Part shown: positions 7,584 through 14,533 of the stretch, piece by piece
Position numbering within the stretch: position 1 is the stretch's first letter
Layout: every line of letters begins with the position of its first letter
NCBI RefSeq assembly: GCF_029968015.1
Contig: NZ_JASCIS010000068.1
Span: forward strand, 1 to 32,796
Direction: 5' to 3'
Source of the DNA: Streptomyces luteolus
GTDB lineage: Bacteria > Actinomycetota > Actinomycetes > Streptomycetales > Streptomycetaceae
DNA: 32,796 nucleotides
Program-made: the position numbers and the translations under genes
Notes under the pieces: model-generated
The model's input: only the letters and a program-made list of their open reading frames with translations
Database searches by the model: none
What the model was told of the DNA's origin: nothing

Positions 7584-8585
7584 ATGGATATAGCTACGCA
7601 GACTGAAACAGCCCCACCCCCACCCCCCGTCACCACCGAGCAGAAGCGCGCCTCCCGCGGCGCGACCCGTCCGGGCGACCGGATCTTCCTGGGCCTCTCC
7701 CGTGGCTCGGGCATCCTGCTCCTCGTGATCATGGCCGCCATCGCGGCCTTCCTGACCTACCGGGCAGGGCTCGCGCTCGCGGACAACACGGGGAACTTCC
7801 TGACCACCTTCGAGTGGGACGCCAACGCGATCCCGCCGAAGTTCGGCATCGCGGTCCTCGCCTTCGGCACCGTCGTGAGCTCGATCATCGCCCTGGTGAT
7901 CGCCGTTCCGGTCGCCGTCGGGATCGCGCTGTTCATCTCGCACTACGCGCCCCGCAAGCTGGCCGCCCCGATCGCGTACGTGATCGACCTGCTCGCCGCG
8001 GTGCCCTCGATCGTCTACGGCCTGTGGGGCGCCCTCGTCGTCGCGCCCAACCTCACCGGCCTGTACAGCTGGCTCGACTCGGTCCTCGGCTGGACCGGGA
8101 TCTTCTCCTACCAGGGCGGCGCCCCGCGCTCCCTGATGACCGTGGGCATCCTGCTCGCGATCATGATCCTGCCGATCATCACCAACGTCAGCCGCGAGGT
8201 CTTCCTCCAGGCGCCGAAGATGCACGAGGAGGCCGCCCTGGCCCTCGGCGCGACCCGCTGGGAAGTCATCCGGATGTCGGTGATCCCCTTCGGCCGCTCC
8301 GGCATCATCAGCGCCTCGATGCTGGGCCTCGGCCGCGCCCTCGGCGAGACCATCGCCGTCGCCACGGTGCTGTCCCCGAACTTCCTGATCGGCGCCTCGC
8401 TGCTCGACCCGGGCGGCGGCACGTTCGCGCAGAACATCGCCAGCAAGTTCAACGAGGCCAGTGAGTACGGACGGGACGCGCTCATCGCCTCCGGTCTGGT
8501 CCTGTTCCTCATCACCCTGCTGGTCAACGGCGCGGCCCGCATGATCATCGCCCGCCGCAAGGAGTACTCGGGGGCCAACGCATGA
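7584..8585 (+). CDS. pstC: Phosphate ABC transporter permease PstC
   Basis: A 333-residue inner-membrane permease with about six transmembrane segments. After a proline-rich cytoplasmic start come segments around ILLLVIMAAIAAFLTYRAGL and FGIAVLAFGTVVSSIIALVIA, the segment VPSIVYGLWGALVV, and the EAA loop EEAALALGATRWEVIRMSVIP that contacts the ATPase. The ATG at 7584 was preferred over an upstream in-frame start because GGAGA lies 5-6 bases before it and the upstream residues look non-coding. It pairs with PstA, whose ATG overlaps its stop. Confidence 0.95.
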   Translation: MDIATQTETAPPPPPVTTEQKRASRGATRPGDRIFLGLSRGSGILLLVIMAAIAAFLTYRAGLALADNTGNFLTTFEWDANAIPPKFGIAVLAFGTVVSSIIALVIAVPVAVGIALFISHYAPRKLAAPIAYVIDLLAAVPSIVYGLWGALVVAPNLTGLYSWLDSVLGWTGIFSYQGGAPRSLMTVGILLAIMILPIITNVSREVFLQAPKMHEEAALALGATRWEVIRMSVIPFGRSGIISASMLGLGRALGETIAVATVLSPNFLIGASLLDPGGGTFAQNIASKFNEASEYGRDALIASGLVLFLITLLVNGAARMIIARRKEYSGANA

Positions 8586-9646
8586 GCACCACAGCACCCA
8601 CCGCCCAGGCCGTCACGCCCGACACCCTGCGCGCACCCCGCCTGCCCCGCTGGGCCTCCCCGCTGGTCGCACTCGGCTCGGCCGCGGCCGCCGTGGGCGT
8701 CGGCCTCGGCACCGGCCTGCACAGCCGCGTCCAGTGGGGCCTGATCGCCGCGCTCCTCTTCGTGGTCGCGTCGTACGTCCTCGCCACCGTGGTGGAGGGC
8801 AAGCGGCAGGCCAAGGACCGCTTCGCCACCTCGATGGTGTGGATGACGTTCCTGCTCGCCGTGATCCCGCTCGCCTCCCTGATCTGGGAGACCGTGGAGC
8901 GCGGCAGCAAGGTCTTCAGCCCCTACTTCCTCTCCCACTCCATGGGCGTCGTCGCCGACCGGGAGGTGGGCGGCGGCATCAACCACGCCATCATCGGTAC
9001 GCTCCAGCAGGTCGCCCTGGCCTCCCTGATCGCCGTGCCGATCGGCCTGCTGACCGCGATCTACCTGGTCGAGTACGGTCGCGGCAAGCTCGCGAAGGCC
9101 GTCACCTTCTTCGTCGACGTCATGACGGGCATCCCGTCGATCGTCGCGGGTCTGTTCGTCCTCAGCTTCTGGATCCTGATCCTGGGCTTCGACTTCTCCG
9201 GCTGGGCCGGCGCCATGGCGCTGTCCATCCTGATGATGCCGGTGGTCGTCCGCTCCACCGAGGAGATGCTCAAGCTCGTCCCGAACGAGCTGCGCGAGGC
9301 CTCACTCGCCCTCGGCGTACCGAAGTGGCGCACGATCCTCAAGGTGGTCCTGCCCACCGCGATCGGCGGCATCACGACCGGCGTCATGCTGGCCGTCGCC
9401 CGTATCGCCGGTGAGACCGCCCCGGTGCTGCTCCTGGTGTGGGTGAACCCGTTCATCAACACCAACCCGTTCGACGGCGCCCAGGGCTCGCTTCCGCTGT
9501 ACATCTACCAGCAGTACGCGGCCGGCTCCGAGGCCTCGTACGACCGCGCCTGGGCAGCGGCGCTCGCCCTCATCGGCTTCATCATGATCCTCAACCTCGT
9601 GGCCCGCGGCATCGCCCGCTGGAAGGCCCCGAAGACGGGCCGCTGA
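8582..9646 (+). CDS. pstA: Phosphate ABC transporter permease PstA
   Basis: A 354-residue permease, translationally coupled to pstC by an ATGA overlap. Two hydrophobic segments precede the usual PstA core (SPLVALGSAAAAVGVGLGTG; WGLIAALLFVVASYVLATVV), so the N-terminus is longer than in enteric PstA, as is common in actinobacteria. The core includes GIPSIVAGLFVLSFW and the EAA loop REASLALGVPKWRTILKVVLP. Together with PstC it forms the membrane channel driven by PstB. Confidence 0.95.
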   Translation: MSTTAPTAQAVTPDTLRAPRLPRWASPLVALGSAAAAVGVGLGTGLHSRVQWGLIAALLFVVASYVLATVVEGKRQAKDRFATSMVWMTFLLAVIPLASLIWETVERGSKVFSPYFLSHSMGVVADREVGGGINHAIIGTLQQVALASLIAVPIGLLTAIYLVEYGRGKLAKAVTFFVDVMTGIPSIVAGLFVLSFWILILGFDFSGWAGAMALSILMMPVVVRSTEEMLKLVPNELREASLALGVPKWRTILKVVLPTAIGGITTGVMLAVARIAGETAPVLLLVWVNPFINTNPFDGAQGSLPLYIYQQYAAGSEASYDRAWAAALALIGFIMILNLVARGIARWKAPKTGR

Positions 9647-9692
9647 CGCGGCTTCTCAGCGACAAGCGACCCTCTCGAAAGTAGTGATCCCC

Positions 9693-10469
9693 ATGGCCAA
9701 GCGAATCGACGTAAGCGGTCTCACCGCCTACTACGGATCCCACAAGGCGATCGAAGACATCTCGATGACCGTCGAGCCCCGCTCGGTGACGGCCTTCATC
9801 GGCCCCTCCGGCTGCGGCAAGTCGACGTTCCTGCGCACCCTCAACCGCATGCACGAGGTCACCCCCGGCGGCCGCGTCGAGGGCAAGGTGCTCCTGGACG
9901 GCGACGACCTGTACGCCTCCGGCATCGACCCGGTGAACGTCCGCCGCACCGTCGGCATGGTCTTCCAGCGCCCGAACCCCTTCCCCACCATGTCGATCTT
10001 CGACAACGTGGCGGCGGGCCTGCGGCTCAACGGCTCGTACAAGAAGGCCGAGCTGGCCGAGATCGTGGAGAAGTCCCTCAAGGGCGCCAACCTCTGGAAC
10101 GAGGTCAAGGACCGCCTCAACAAGCCCGGTTCGGGCCTTTCCGGCGGTCAGCAGCAGCGGCTCTGCATCGCCCGCGCCATCGCGGTCGAGCCCCAGGTGC
10201 TGCTCATGGACGAGCCCTGCTCGGCGCTCGACCCGATCTCGACCCTCGCGATCGAGGACCTGATCGGCGAGCTGAAGGAGCGCTTCACGATCGTCATCGT
10301 GACGCACAACATGCAGCAGGCCGCCCGTGTCTCCGACCGCACGGCGTTCTTCAACCTGGCGGCCGTCGGCCAGCCCGGCAAGCTGGTCGAGATCGACGAG
10401 ACGGAGCGGATCTTCTCCAACCCGTCCGTCCAGGCGACCGAGGACTACATCTCGGGGCGCTTCGGCTGA
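9693..10469 (+). CDS. pstB: Phosphate ABC transporter ATP-binding protein PstB
   Basis: A 258-residue ATPase with Walker A GPSGCGKST, Q-loop VFQRPNPFP, signature LSGGQQQR, Walker B LLMDEPCSALDP and switch histidine IVTHNMQQA. Length and sequence pattern are those of PstB. The ATG at 9693 was chosen over the GTG at 9684 because MAKRIDVSGLTAYYG matches the usual N-terminus; no strong ribosome site supports either. It follows pstA by 46 bp in the same operon, and a double terminator follows it. Confidence 0.96.
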   Translation: MAKRIDVSGLTAYYGSHKAIEDISMTVEPRSVTAFIGPSGCGKSTFLRTLNRMHEVTPGGRVEGKVLLDGDDLYASGIDPVNVRRTVGMVFQRPNPFPTMSIFDNVAAGLRLNGSYKKAELAEIVEKSLKGANLWNEVKDRLNKPGSGLSGGQQQRLCIARAIAVEPQVLLMDEPCSALDPISTLAIEDLIGELKERFTIVIVTHNMQQAARVSDRTAFFNLAAVGQPGKLVEIDETERIFSNPSVQATEDYISGRFG

Positions 10470-10485
10470 GCCTTCCCCTCGACTG

Positions 10486-10552
10486 CTGTGCGGTGCTGCA
10501 TGGCGGTGCCACCGCACAGCAAGGGCCCGCACCCCCTCGGGGGTGCGGGCCC
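10486..10552. terminator. Double hairpin terminator between convergent pstB and pit
   Basis: The first hairpin has a 10-bp stem, CTGTGCGGTG with CACCGCACAG (10486-10519). The second has a perfect 13-bp stem and a CTCG tetraloop (10523-10552) and is followed by ATTT. The stems lie between convergent genes, so the structure should work in both directions. Confidence 0.85.
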
Positions 10553-10590
10553 ATTTCGCGTACGGAACCTGCGGTTGACGGAACCTGCGG

Positions 10591-11589
10591 TTACAGGAGC
10601 GCCAGGTTCACAATCCAGAAGCTGAGCGCGGCGACAAGGGCCGCCGCCGGCATCGTGATGAACCAGCCGAGGATGATGTTCTTGGCGACCCCCCAGCGGA
10701 CAGCGTTGACCCGCTTCGTCGCACCGACGCCCATGATCGCGGAGGTGATCACGTGGGTGGTGGAGATCGGCGCGTGGAACATGAACGCGGTCGTGAACAT
10801 GATCCCCGCGCCCGTGGTCTCCGCCGCGAACCCCTGCGGCGGGTCCAGCTCGATGATCTTCCGCCCGAGCGTCCGCATGATGCGCCAGCCACCCGCGTAC
10901 GTACCGGCGGAGAGCATCACGGCACAGGCGATCTTGACCCACACCGGGATCGGCGCGTCGGCGCTCTGCACATCGGAGATGACCAGGGCCATCACCACGA
11001 TGCCCATCGTCTTCTGGGCGTCCTGCAGACCGTGGCCGAGGGCCATGCCGGCCGCCGAGACGGTCTGCGCGATCCGGAATCCGCGCTTGGCCTTGTGCGG
11101 GTTGGACTTGCGGAACATCCACATGATCGCGCACATCACCAGGTAACCGGCGACGAGGCCGACCAACGGGGAGAGGAACATCGGGATGACGATCTTGTCG
11201 ACCACCCCGGACCAGATGACGCCGATGCCGCCCGCGAGCGCCGCGCCGACCATGCCGCCGAAGAGCGCGTGCGACGAGGAGGAGGGCAGTCCGAAGTACC
11301 AGGTGATGAGGTTCCACACGATCGCGCCGATGAGGGCGGCGAAGAGGATCCACATGCCCTTGTCGCCGTGCGGGGTCTCGATGATCCCCTCACTGACGGT
11401 CTTGGCGACGCCGCTGCCCAGAAAGGCGCCGGCGAGGTTCATCACCGCGGCCATCGCCAGCGCCGCACGCGGCGTCAGCGCACGCGTGGAGACGGAGGTC
11501 GCGATGGCGTTCGCGGAGTCGTGAAAGCCGTTGGTGTACGTGAATCCGAGCGCGACGCCGATGGTCACGATCAAAGCGAAGGTGTCCAT
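10591..11589 (-). CDS. pit: Low-affinity inorganic phosphate transporter PiT
   Basis: A 332-residue membrane transporter of the PiT family, with the two signature repeats: GFHDSANAIATSV near the N-terminus and LGHGLQDAQKTMGI in the second half. SSSSHALFGGMVGAAL and a matching HAPISTTHVITSAIMG are the paired re-entrant motifs. It imports metal-phosphate using an ion gradient. The gene follows the DUF47 gene by 7 bp in the same operon. AAGGAG lies at the end of that upstream gene, about 13 bases before the ATG, a rather long spacing. The gene converges on the pst operon. Confidence 0.94.
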   Translation of the reverse strand: MDTFALIVTIGVALGFTYTNGFHDSANAIATSVSTRALTPRAALAMAAVMNLAGAFLGSGVAKTVSEGIIETPHGDKGMWILFAALIGAIVWNLITWYFGLPSSSSHALFGGMVGAALAGGIGVIWSGVVDKIVIPMFLSPLVGLVAGYLVMCAIMWMFRKSNPHKAKRGFRIAQTVSAAGMALGHGLQDAQKTMGIVVMALVISDVQSADAPIPVWVKIACAVMLSAGTYAGGWRIMRTLGRKIIELDPPQGFAAETTGAGIMFTTAFMFHAPISTTHVITSAIMGVGATKRVNAVRWGVAKNIILGWFITMPAAALVAALSFWIVNLALL

Positions 11590-11596
11590 GGAGGGG

Positions 11597-12217
11597 TCAG
11601 GACTCCTTGACCGCGATGGTCTCCACGGTGTTGGCGACGTGCTCGAACGCGTCGGCCGCCTCCTCCAGTACGTCCACGATCTGCTTCAGCTTCAGCACCT
11701 CCATGGCGTCGTACTTGCCGTTGAAGAGGTGCGCGAGCAGCTTGCGGTGGATCTGGTCGGCCTGGTTCTCCAGGCGGTTGACCTCGATCCAGTACTCCGT
11801 GAGGTTCTCCATGGTCCGCAGGTGCGGCATGGCCTCGGCGGTCAGCTCGGCGGCGCGGGCGAGCACCTCGATCTGCTGCTCGACGCCCTTGGGGAGCTCC
11901 TCGACCTGGTAGAGGACGACGAGGTCGACGGCCTCCTCCATGAAGTCCATGATGTCGTCGAGGGACGAGGCGAGGTTGTAGATGTCCTCGCGGTCGAACG
12001 GCGTGATGAACGAGGAGTTCAGCTGGTGGAAGATCGCGTGCGTCGCGTCGTCTCCGGCGTGCTCCGCGGCCCGCATCCGCTCTGCGATCTCGGCCCGGGC
12101 GGAGGTGTCCGCCCCGAGCAGTTCCATGAGGAGCTTGGAGCCCGTGACGATGTTGTCCGCGGACGCGGAGAACATGTCGTAGAAGCTCGTCTCCCTCGGG
12201 GTCAGACGAAAGCGCAC
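11597..12217 (-). CDS. DUF47 / PhoU-like protein partner of the phosphate transporter
   Basis: A 206-residue all-helical protein of the DUF47 (PhoU-like) family: RLTPRETSFYDMFSASADNI, AEHAGDDATHAIFHQLNSSF, FITPFDREDIYNLASSLDDI and MDFMEEAVDLVVLY are typical. Members sit beside pit genes and are thought to modulate the transporter. The start is GTG at 12215-12217 with CGAGG about 8 bases before it. It is the first gene of a two-gene operon with pit. I do not see a clear PHO box upstream. Confidence 0.9.
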   Translation of the reverse strand: MRFRLTPRETSFYDMFSASADNIVTGSKLLMELLGADTSARAEIAERMRAAEHAGDDATHAIFHQLNSSFITPFDREDIYNLASSLDDIMDFMEEAVDLVVLYQVEELPKGVEQQIEVLARAAELTAEAMPHLRTMENLTEYWIEVNRLENQADQIHRKLLAHLFNGKYDAMEVLKLKQIVDVLEEAADAFEHVANTVETIAVKES

Positions 12218-12254
12218 GTGGGGTCCTCGGGGTGCTCTGGATTCGGTCAGGCTG

Positions 12255-12284
12255 ATGCTAGGCGCATCATCCGGCCACGGCTAA
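12255..12284 (-). promoter_or_regulatory. Candidate promoter of the DUF47-pit operon
   Basis: On the minus strand a -10-like TAGCAT (12255-12260) lies 18 bases from a weak -35-like TTAGCC (12279-12284). The predicted leader would be about 30 bases. No 11-bp GTTCACC repeats are visible, unlike at pstS. Confidence 0.4.
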
Positions 12285-12360
12285 CCGGCCGTCCTCCAGT
12301 GTCGCCCATCGGGAAGAGTCCTCCGCACGGGCCCCGGCGGGGACCCGAAATATCCGGTAC

Positions 12361-12383
12361 CATATACCCACCAGGGGTATATG
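12361..12383. promoter_or_regulatory. CsoR operator
   Basis: A perfect inverted repeat, CATATACCC - five bases - GGGTATATG, centred 75 bp before the csoR start. The TACCC...GGGTA core is the known CsoR-type binding site, which implies copper-relieved autorepression. Confidence 0.85.
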
Positions 12384-12446
12384 GGCCCTTATGGGACAAG
12401 AGCTCCACAACGGCCTTCACGACGGCAGGACCACCAGGAGGACGCG

Positions 12447-12812
12447 ATGACGACCACCGAGGCCGGCGCGGCGGCGAGCACGGCACCCTCCGCCGACGCG
12501 GAGACCCAGCTCACCGACCACGACCGCGGTGTGCACGGCTACCACAAGCAGAAGGACGAGCACCTCAAACGACTGCGCCGCATCGAGGGCCAGATCCGCG
12601 GCCTGCAGCGCATGGTCGACGAGGACGTCTACTGCATCGACATACTTACCCAGGTCTCCGCCAGTACAAAGGCCCTCCAGTCCTTCGCCCTCCAGCTCCT
12701 TGAGGAGCACCTGCGCCACTGCGTCGCGGACGCGGCCGTCAAGGGCGGCGAGGAGATCGACGCGAAGGTCGAGGAGGCGACGAAGGCCATCGCCCGGCTG
12801 CTGCGCACATGA
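12447..12812 (+). CDS. csoR: Copper-sensing transcriptional repressor CsoR
   Basis: A 121-residue helical repressor. The Cu(I) ligand set is C63 (VYCIDIL), H88 and C92 (EEHLRHC), with exactly the family spacing of 25 and 4 residues. The conserved RLRRIEGQIRGLQRM helix precedes it. The ATG at 12447 has CAGGAGGAC just upstream. A perfect CsoR palindrome lies in its promoter region, so it is probably autoregulated. No copper ATPase or chaperone gene follows; the next gene is on the opposite strand, so its main targets must be elsewhere. Confidence 0.93.
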   Translation: MTTTEAGAAASTAPSADAETQLTDHDRGVHGYHKQKDEHLKRLRRIEGQIRGLQRMVDEDVYCIDILTQVSASTKALQSFALQLLEEHLRHCVADAAVKGGEEIDAKVEEATKAIARLLRT

Positions 12813-12815
12813 CGT

Positions 12816-13007
12816 TCACGGGCGGCCGCGCGGCTCCTCCGCCTCGTCCACCCTCAGCACCTCGTCGATCCGGTCCGCGCTGAGCCGCTCCTCGTCCGCC
12901 ATGGACGCGGCGATGATCAACTCGCCGCACAGCTCGATCTCGGCGAGGGCGACGTGATCGTGAACCGCCGTCCTGGCCGTCTTGCCGATCGTCGGAGCCA
13001 CGCGCAT
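12816..13007 (-). CDS. Small conserved-type hypothetical protein
   Basis: A 63-residue acidic protein, MRVAPTIGKTARTAVHD then HVALAEIELCGELIIAASM and a charged tail. I do not recognise the family. The ATG at 13007 has AGGAAGAGGTG immediately upstream and was preferred over a start 36 codons earlier whose extra residues look non-coding. The composition is that of a real soluble helical protein. It converges on csoR with a 3-bp gap. Confidence 0.6.
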   Translation of the reverse strand: MRVAPTIGKTARTAVHDHVALAEIELCGELIIAASMADEERLSADRIDEVLRVDEAEEPRGRP

Positions 13008-13134
13008 CACCTCTTCCTGGCCGTCACCGACTTCCCAGAGTAGGGAGCGGCCTACGCGACGCGCATGGCACGGACGGGCTATTTGCGACGTGAACTCGCC
13101 CCCCGGTTCGGGCACTTTCGGGGCGCGCGAGACG

Positions 13135-14064
13135 TTACGAGCCGGCGATCTTCCCGGCGAAGATGTCCTCGGCGGCGGGCAGTTCGGCCTTCACGGCGGT
13201 GCCGAAGTCGGAGAGCAGCGTCGTCGAGGCGACCATCACGTCCCCGCCCTGCGCCTGCGCCCCCTCCGCCTGTCCGCCGTCGGCGCGTACGTCGTCGGCG
13301 CGTACGTCGTCGGCGCGTACGTCGTCGGCGCGTACGTCGTTGGCGAAGCTGAACCGGTGCCGGATCTTCCGCAGCCGCCCCTGCTCGTCGAGGTACGCGT
13401 CGAACGGCACCGTGTCCTCGGAGAACCCTTTCGCCGCCGCGCGCAGCACCTTCCGGTTGGCGCCGGAGGCCCGCTCGGCCGCCCGCCCGATCTCGGTCGT
13501 ACCGCGGTAGTGCCGCACGGGCACGCCCGCGAGCCGGGTCTCCCCCACGTACGAGACGGCGCTCGCGCCGAGCAGCAGCTCGGCGGCGGCCAGCGGGTCG
13601 GTGGCGCCGCCGGTGACGAGGTTGCCGTCGGCGAGGCCCGCGGTGTCGATGCGCACCCACTTGTCGGCGGGCACGCCCGCGCCGCGGTTCTTCATGTAGA
13701 GGGCGCCGGGGGCGAGGAGCTCGGTGATCGGGCGGTGCTCGTCGACGCCGGCCGGGTCCTGGGGCAGCATCACCTTGAGGCGGCCGAGCGGCTTCTCGAA
13801 GTCGTACGCGCCCTCGCCGCGGATGGTGACGCGGGTGCCGCCGCTGGCCATCTCCATCGACGTACGCGTCTTGGCGCTGCCCGCGGAGCGCAGGGCCTCG
13901 ACCGCGCGGTGCACGGTGTCCACCGGGTCGGCGGCCCGCTGGTCCTCGGCCGCGGCACCGCCGCCGGAACACCCCGTCGTGACCAACACCAGGGAAGCCA
14001 GGGCCCCGCCCGCCGCGGCGGTGACGGCAGAGCCGCCTCCGCGCCTGTGCTGCTGCACCACCAT
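13135..14064 (-). CDS. Putative secreted lipoprotein with an in-frame minisatellite
   Basis: A 309-residue protein with a lipoprotein signal: basic VVQQHRRGGG, a hydrophobic stretch, then TTGC with C32 as the lipidated residue. The mature part resembles actinobacterial LolA/LppX-like lipoproteins (AKTRTSMEMASGGTRVTIRG, YMKNRGAGVPADKWVRID, VPVRHYRGTTEI, DAYLDEQGRLRKIRHRF), which are thought to bind lipids or act at the envelope; this is tentative. Near the C-terminus the pentapeptide VRADD repeats four times. The ATG at 14064 gives the only sensible signal peptide and has GGGTAGGCAGG upstream. Confidence 0.75.
   Translation of the reverse strand: MVVQQHRRGGGSAVTAAAGGALASLVLVTTGCSGGGAAAEDQRAADPVDTVHRAVEALRSAGSAKTRTSMEMASGGTRVTIRGEGAYDFEKPLGRLKVMLPQDPAGVDEHRPITELLAPGALYMKNRGAGVPADKWVRIDTAGLADGNLVTGGATDPLAAAELLLGASAVSYVGETRLAGVPVRHYRGTTEIGRAAERASGANRKVLRAAAKGFSEDTVPFDAYLDEQGRLRKIRHRFSFANDVRADDVRADDVRADDVRADGGQAEGAQAQGGDVMVASTTLLSDFGTAVKAELPAAEDIFAGKIAGS
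13279..13344. repeat. 15-bp tandem repeat inside the lipoprotein gene
   Basis: About four head-to-tail copies of GCGTACGTCGTCGGC. Because the unit is 15 bp, copy changes keep the reading frame and add or remove the pentapeptide VRADD. The last copy differs by one base (CGTT for CGTC). Confidence 0.9.
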
Positions 14065-14130
14065 CGCCTGCCTACCCCCAACACTGGGCCGTCCCACGGC
14101 CCCCCTTCTCGTTCCGCCTAACGACGGCTG

Positions 14131-14222
14131 CCGCAACCCGTCACGCACCACGGCCGCAACCCGTCACGCACCACCGCCGCGAGCCGTCACGCACCACCGC
14201 CGCGAGCCGTCACGCGCCACCG
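14131..14222. repeat. 23-bp intergenic tandem repeat, four units
   Basis: Four consecutive 23-bp units starting at 14131, 14154, 14177 and 14200 follow CCGC(A/G)A(C/G)CCGTCACGC with a CCACCG end, then a partial fifth unit. They lie between the divergent lipoprotein and small zinc-finger-like genes, where both promoters must be. Confidence 0.88.
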
Positions 14223-14298
14223 CCGCAAGCCGCCCCGCCCGTGCCGAGGCCACCGCGGTCCGATCCGGGTGTTCACCTCGGCCCGCTACGGTGGCCGG

Positions 14299-14463
14299 GT
14301 GCCAGCGCAACAGGACCCGGCCGAGGACGCCGAACACCGCACCGCCACCGTCGAACAGGGCCGCTTCTGCGCGGCGCGGTGCAGTTGCGGCTGGCGCGGA
14401 CCGGCGAGACGGGCCCGGTCCAAGGCGCGTACGGACGCCGAGGAGCACTCGGCCCACCCCTGA
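14299..14463 (+). CDS. Small Cys-rich conserved-type protein
   Basis: About 54 residues with FCAARCSCGWRGPARRARSK and DAEEH near the end. The CxxxCxC cluster followed by GWRGPARRAR resembles small streptomycete proteins of unknown function, possibly metal binding. The start could be GTG 14299 or GTG 14269; neither has a strong ribosome site. I take the shorter form. The downstream oxidoreductase begins 70 bp later on the same strand. Confidence 0.6.
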   Translation: MPAQQDPAEDAEHRTATVEQGRFCAARCSCGWRGPARRARSKARTDAEEHSAHP

Positions 14464-14533
14464 GCGCCCCCTGCCCGGCCGGTGGAACCCGGCCGCCCCG
14501 GCCCTCGTCTCGTCCTGCGGGAGGCGAGGCGAC

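Noticed and set aside
13724..14533. Long upstream extension of the FAD oxidoreductase frame
   Set aside because: The extension covers the antisense of the lipoprotein gene and the 23-bp repeats; the ATG at 14534 has a good ribosome site and starts the Tat signal.
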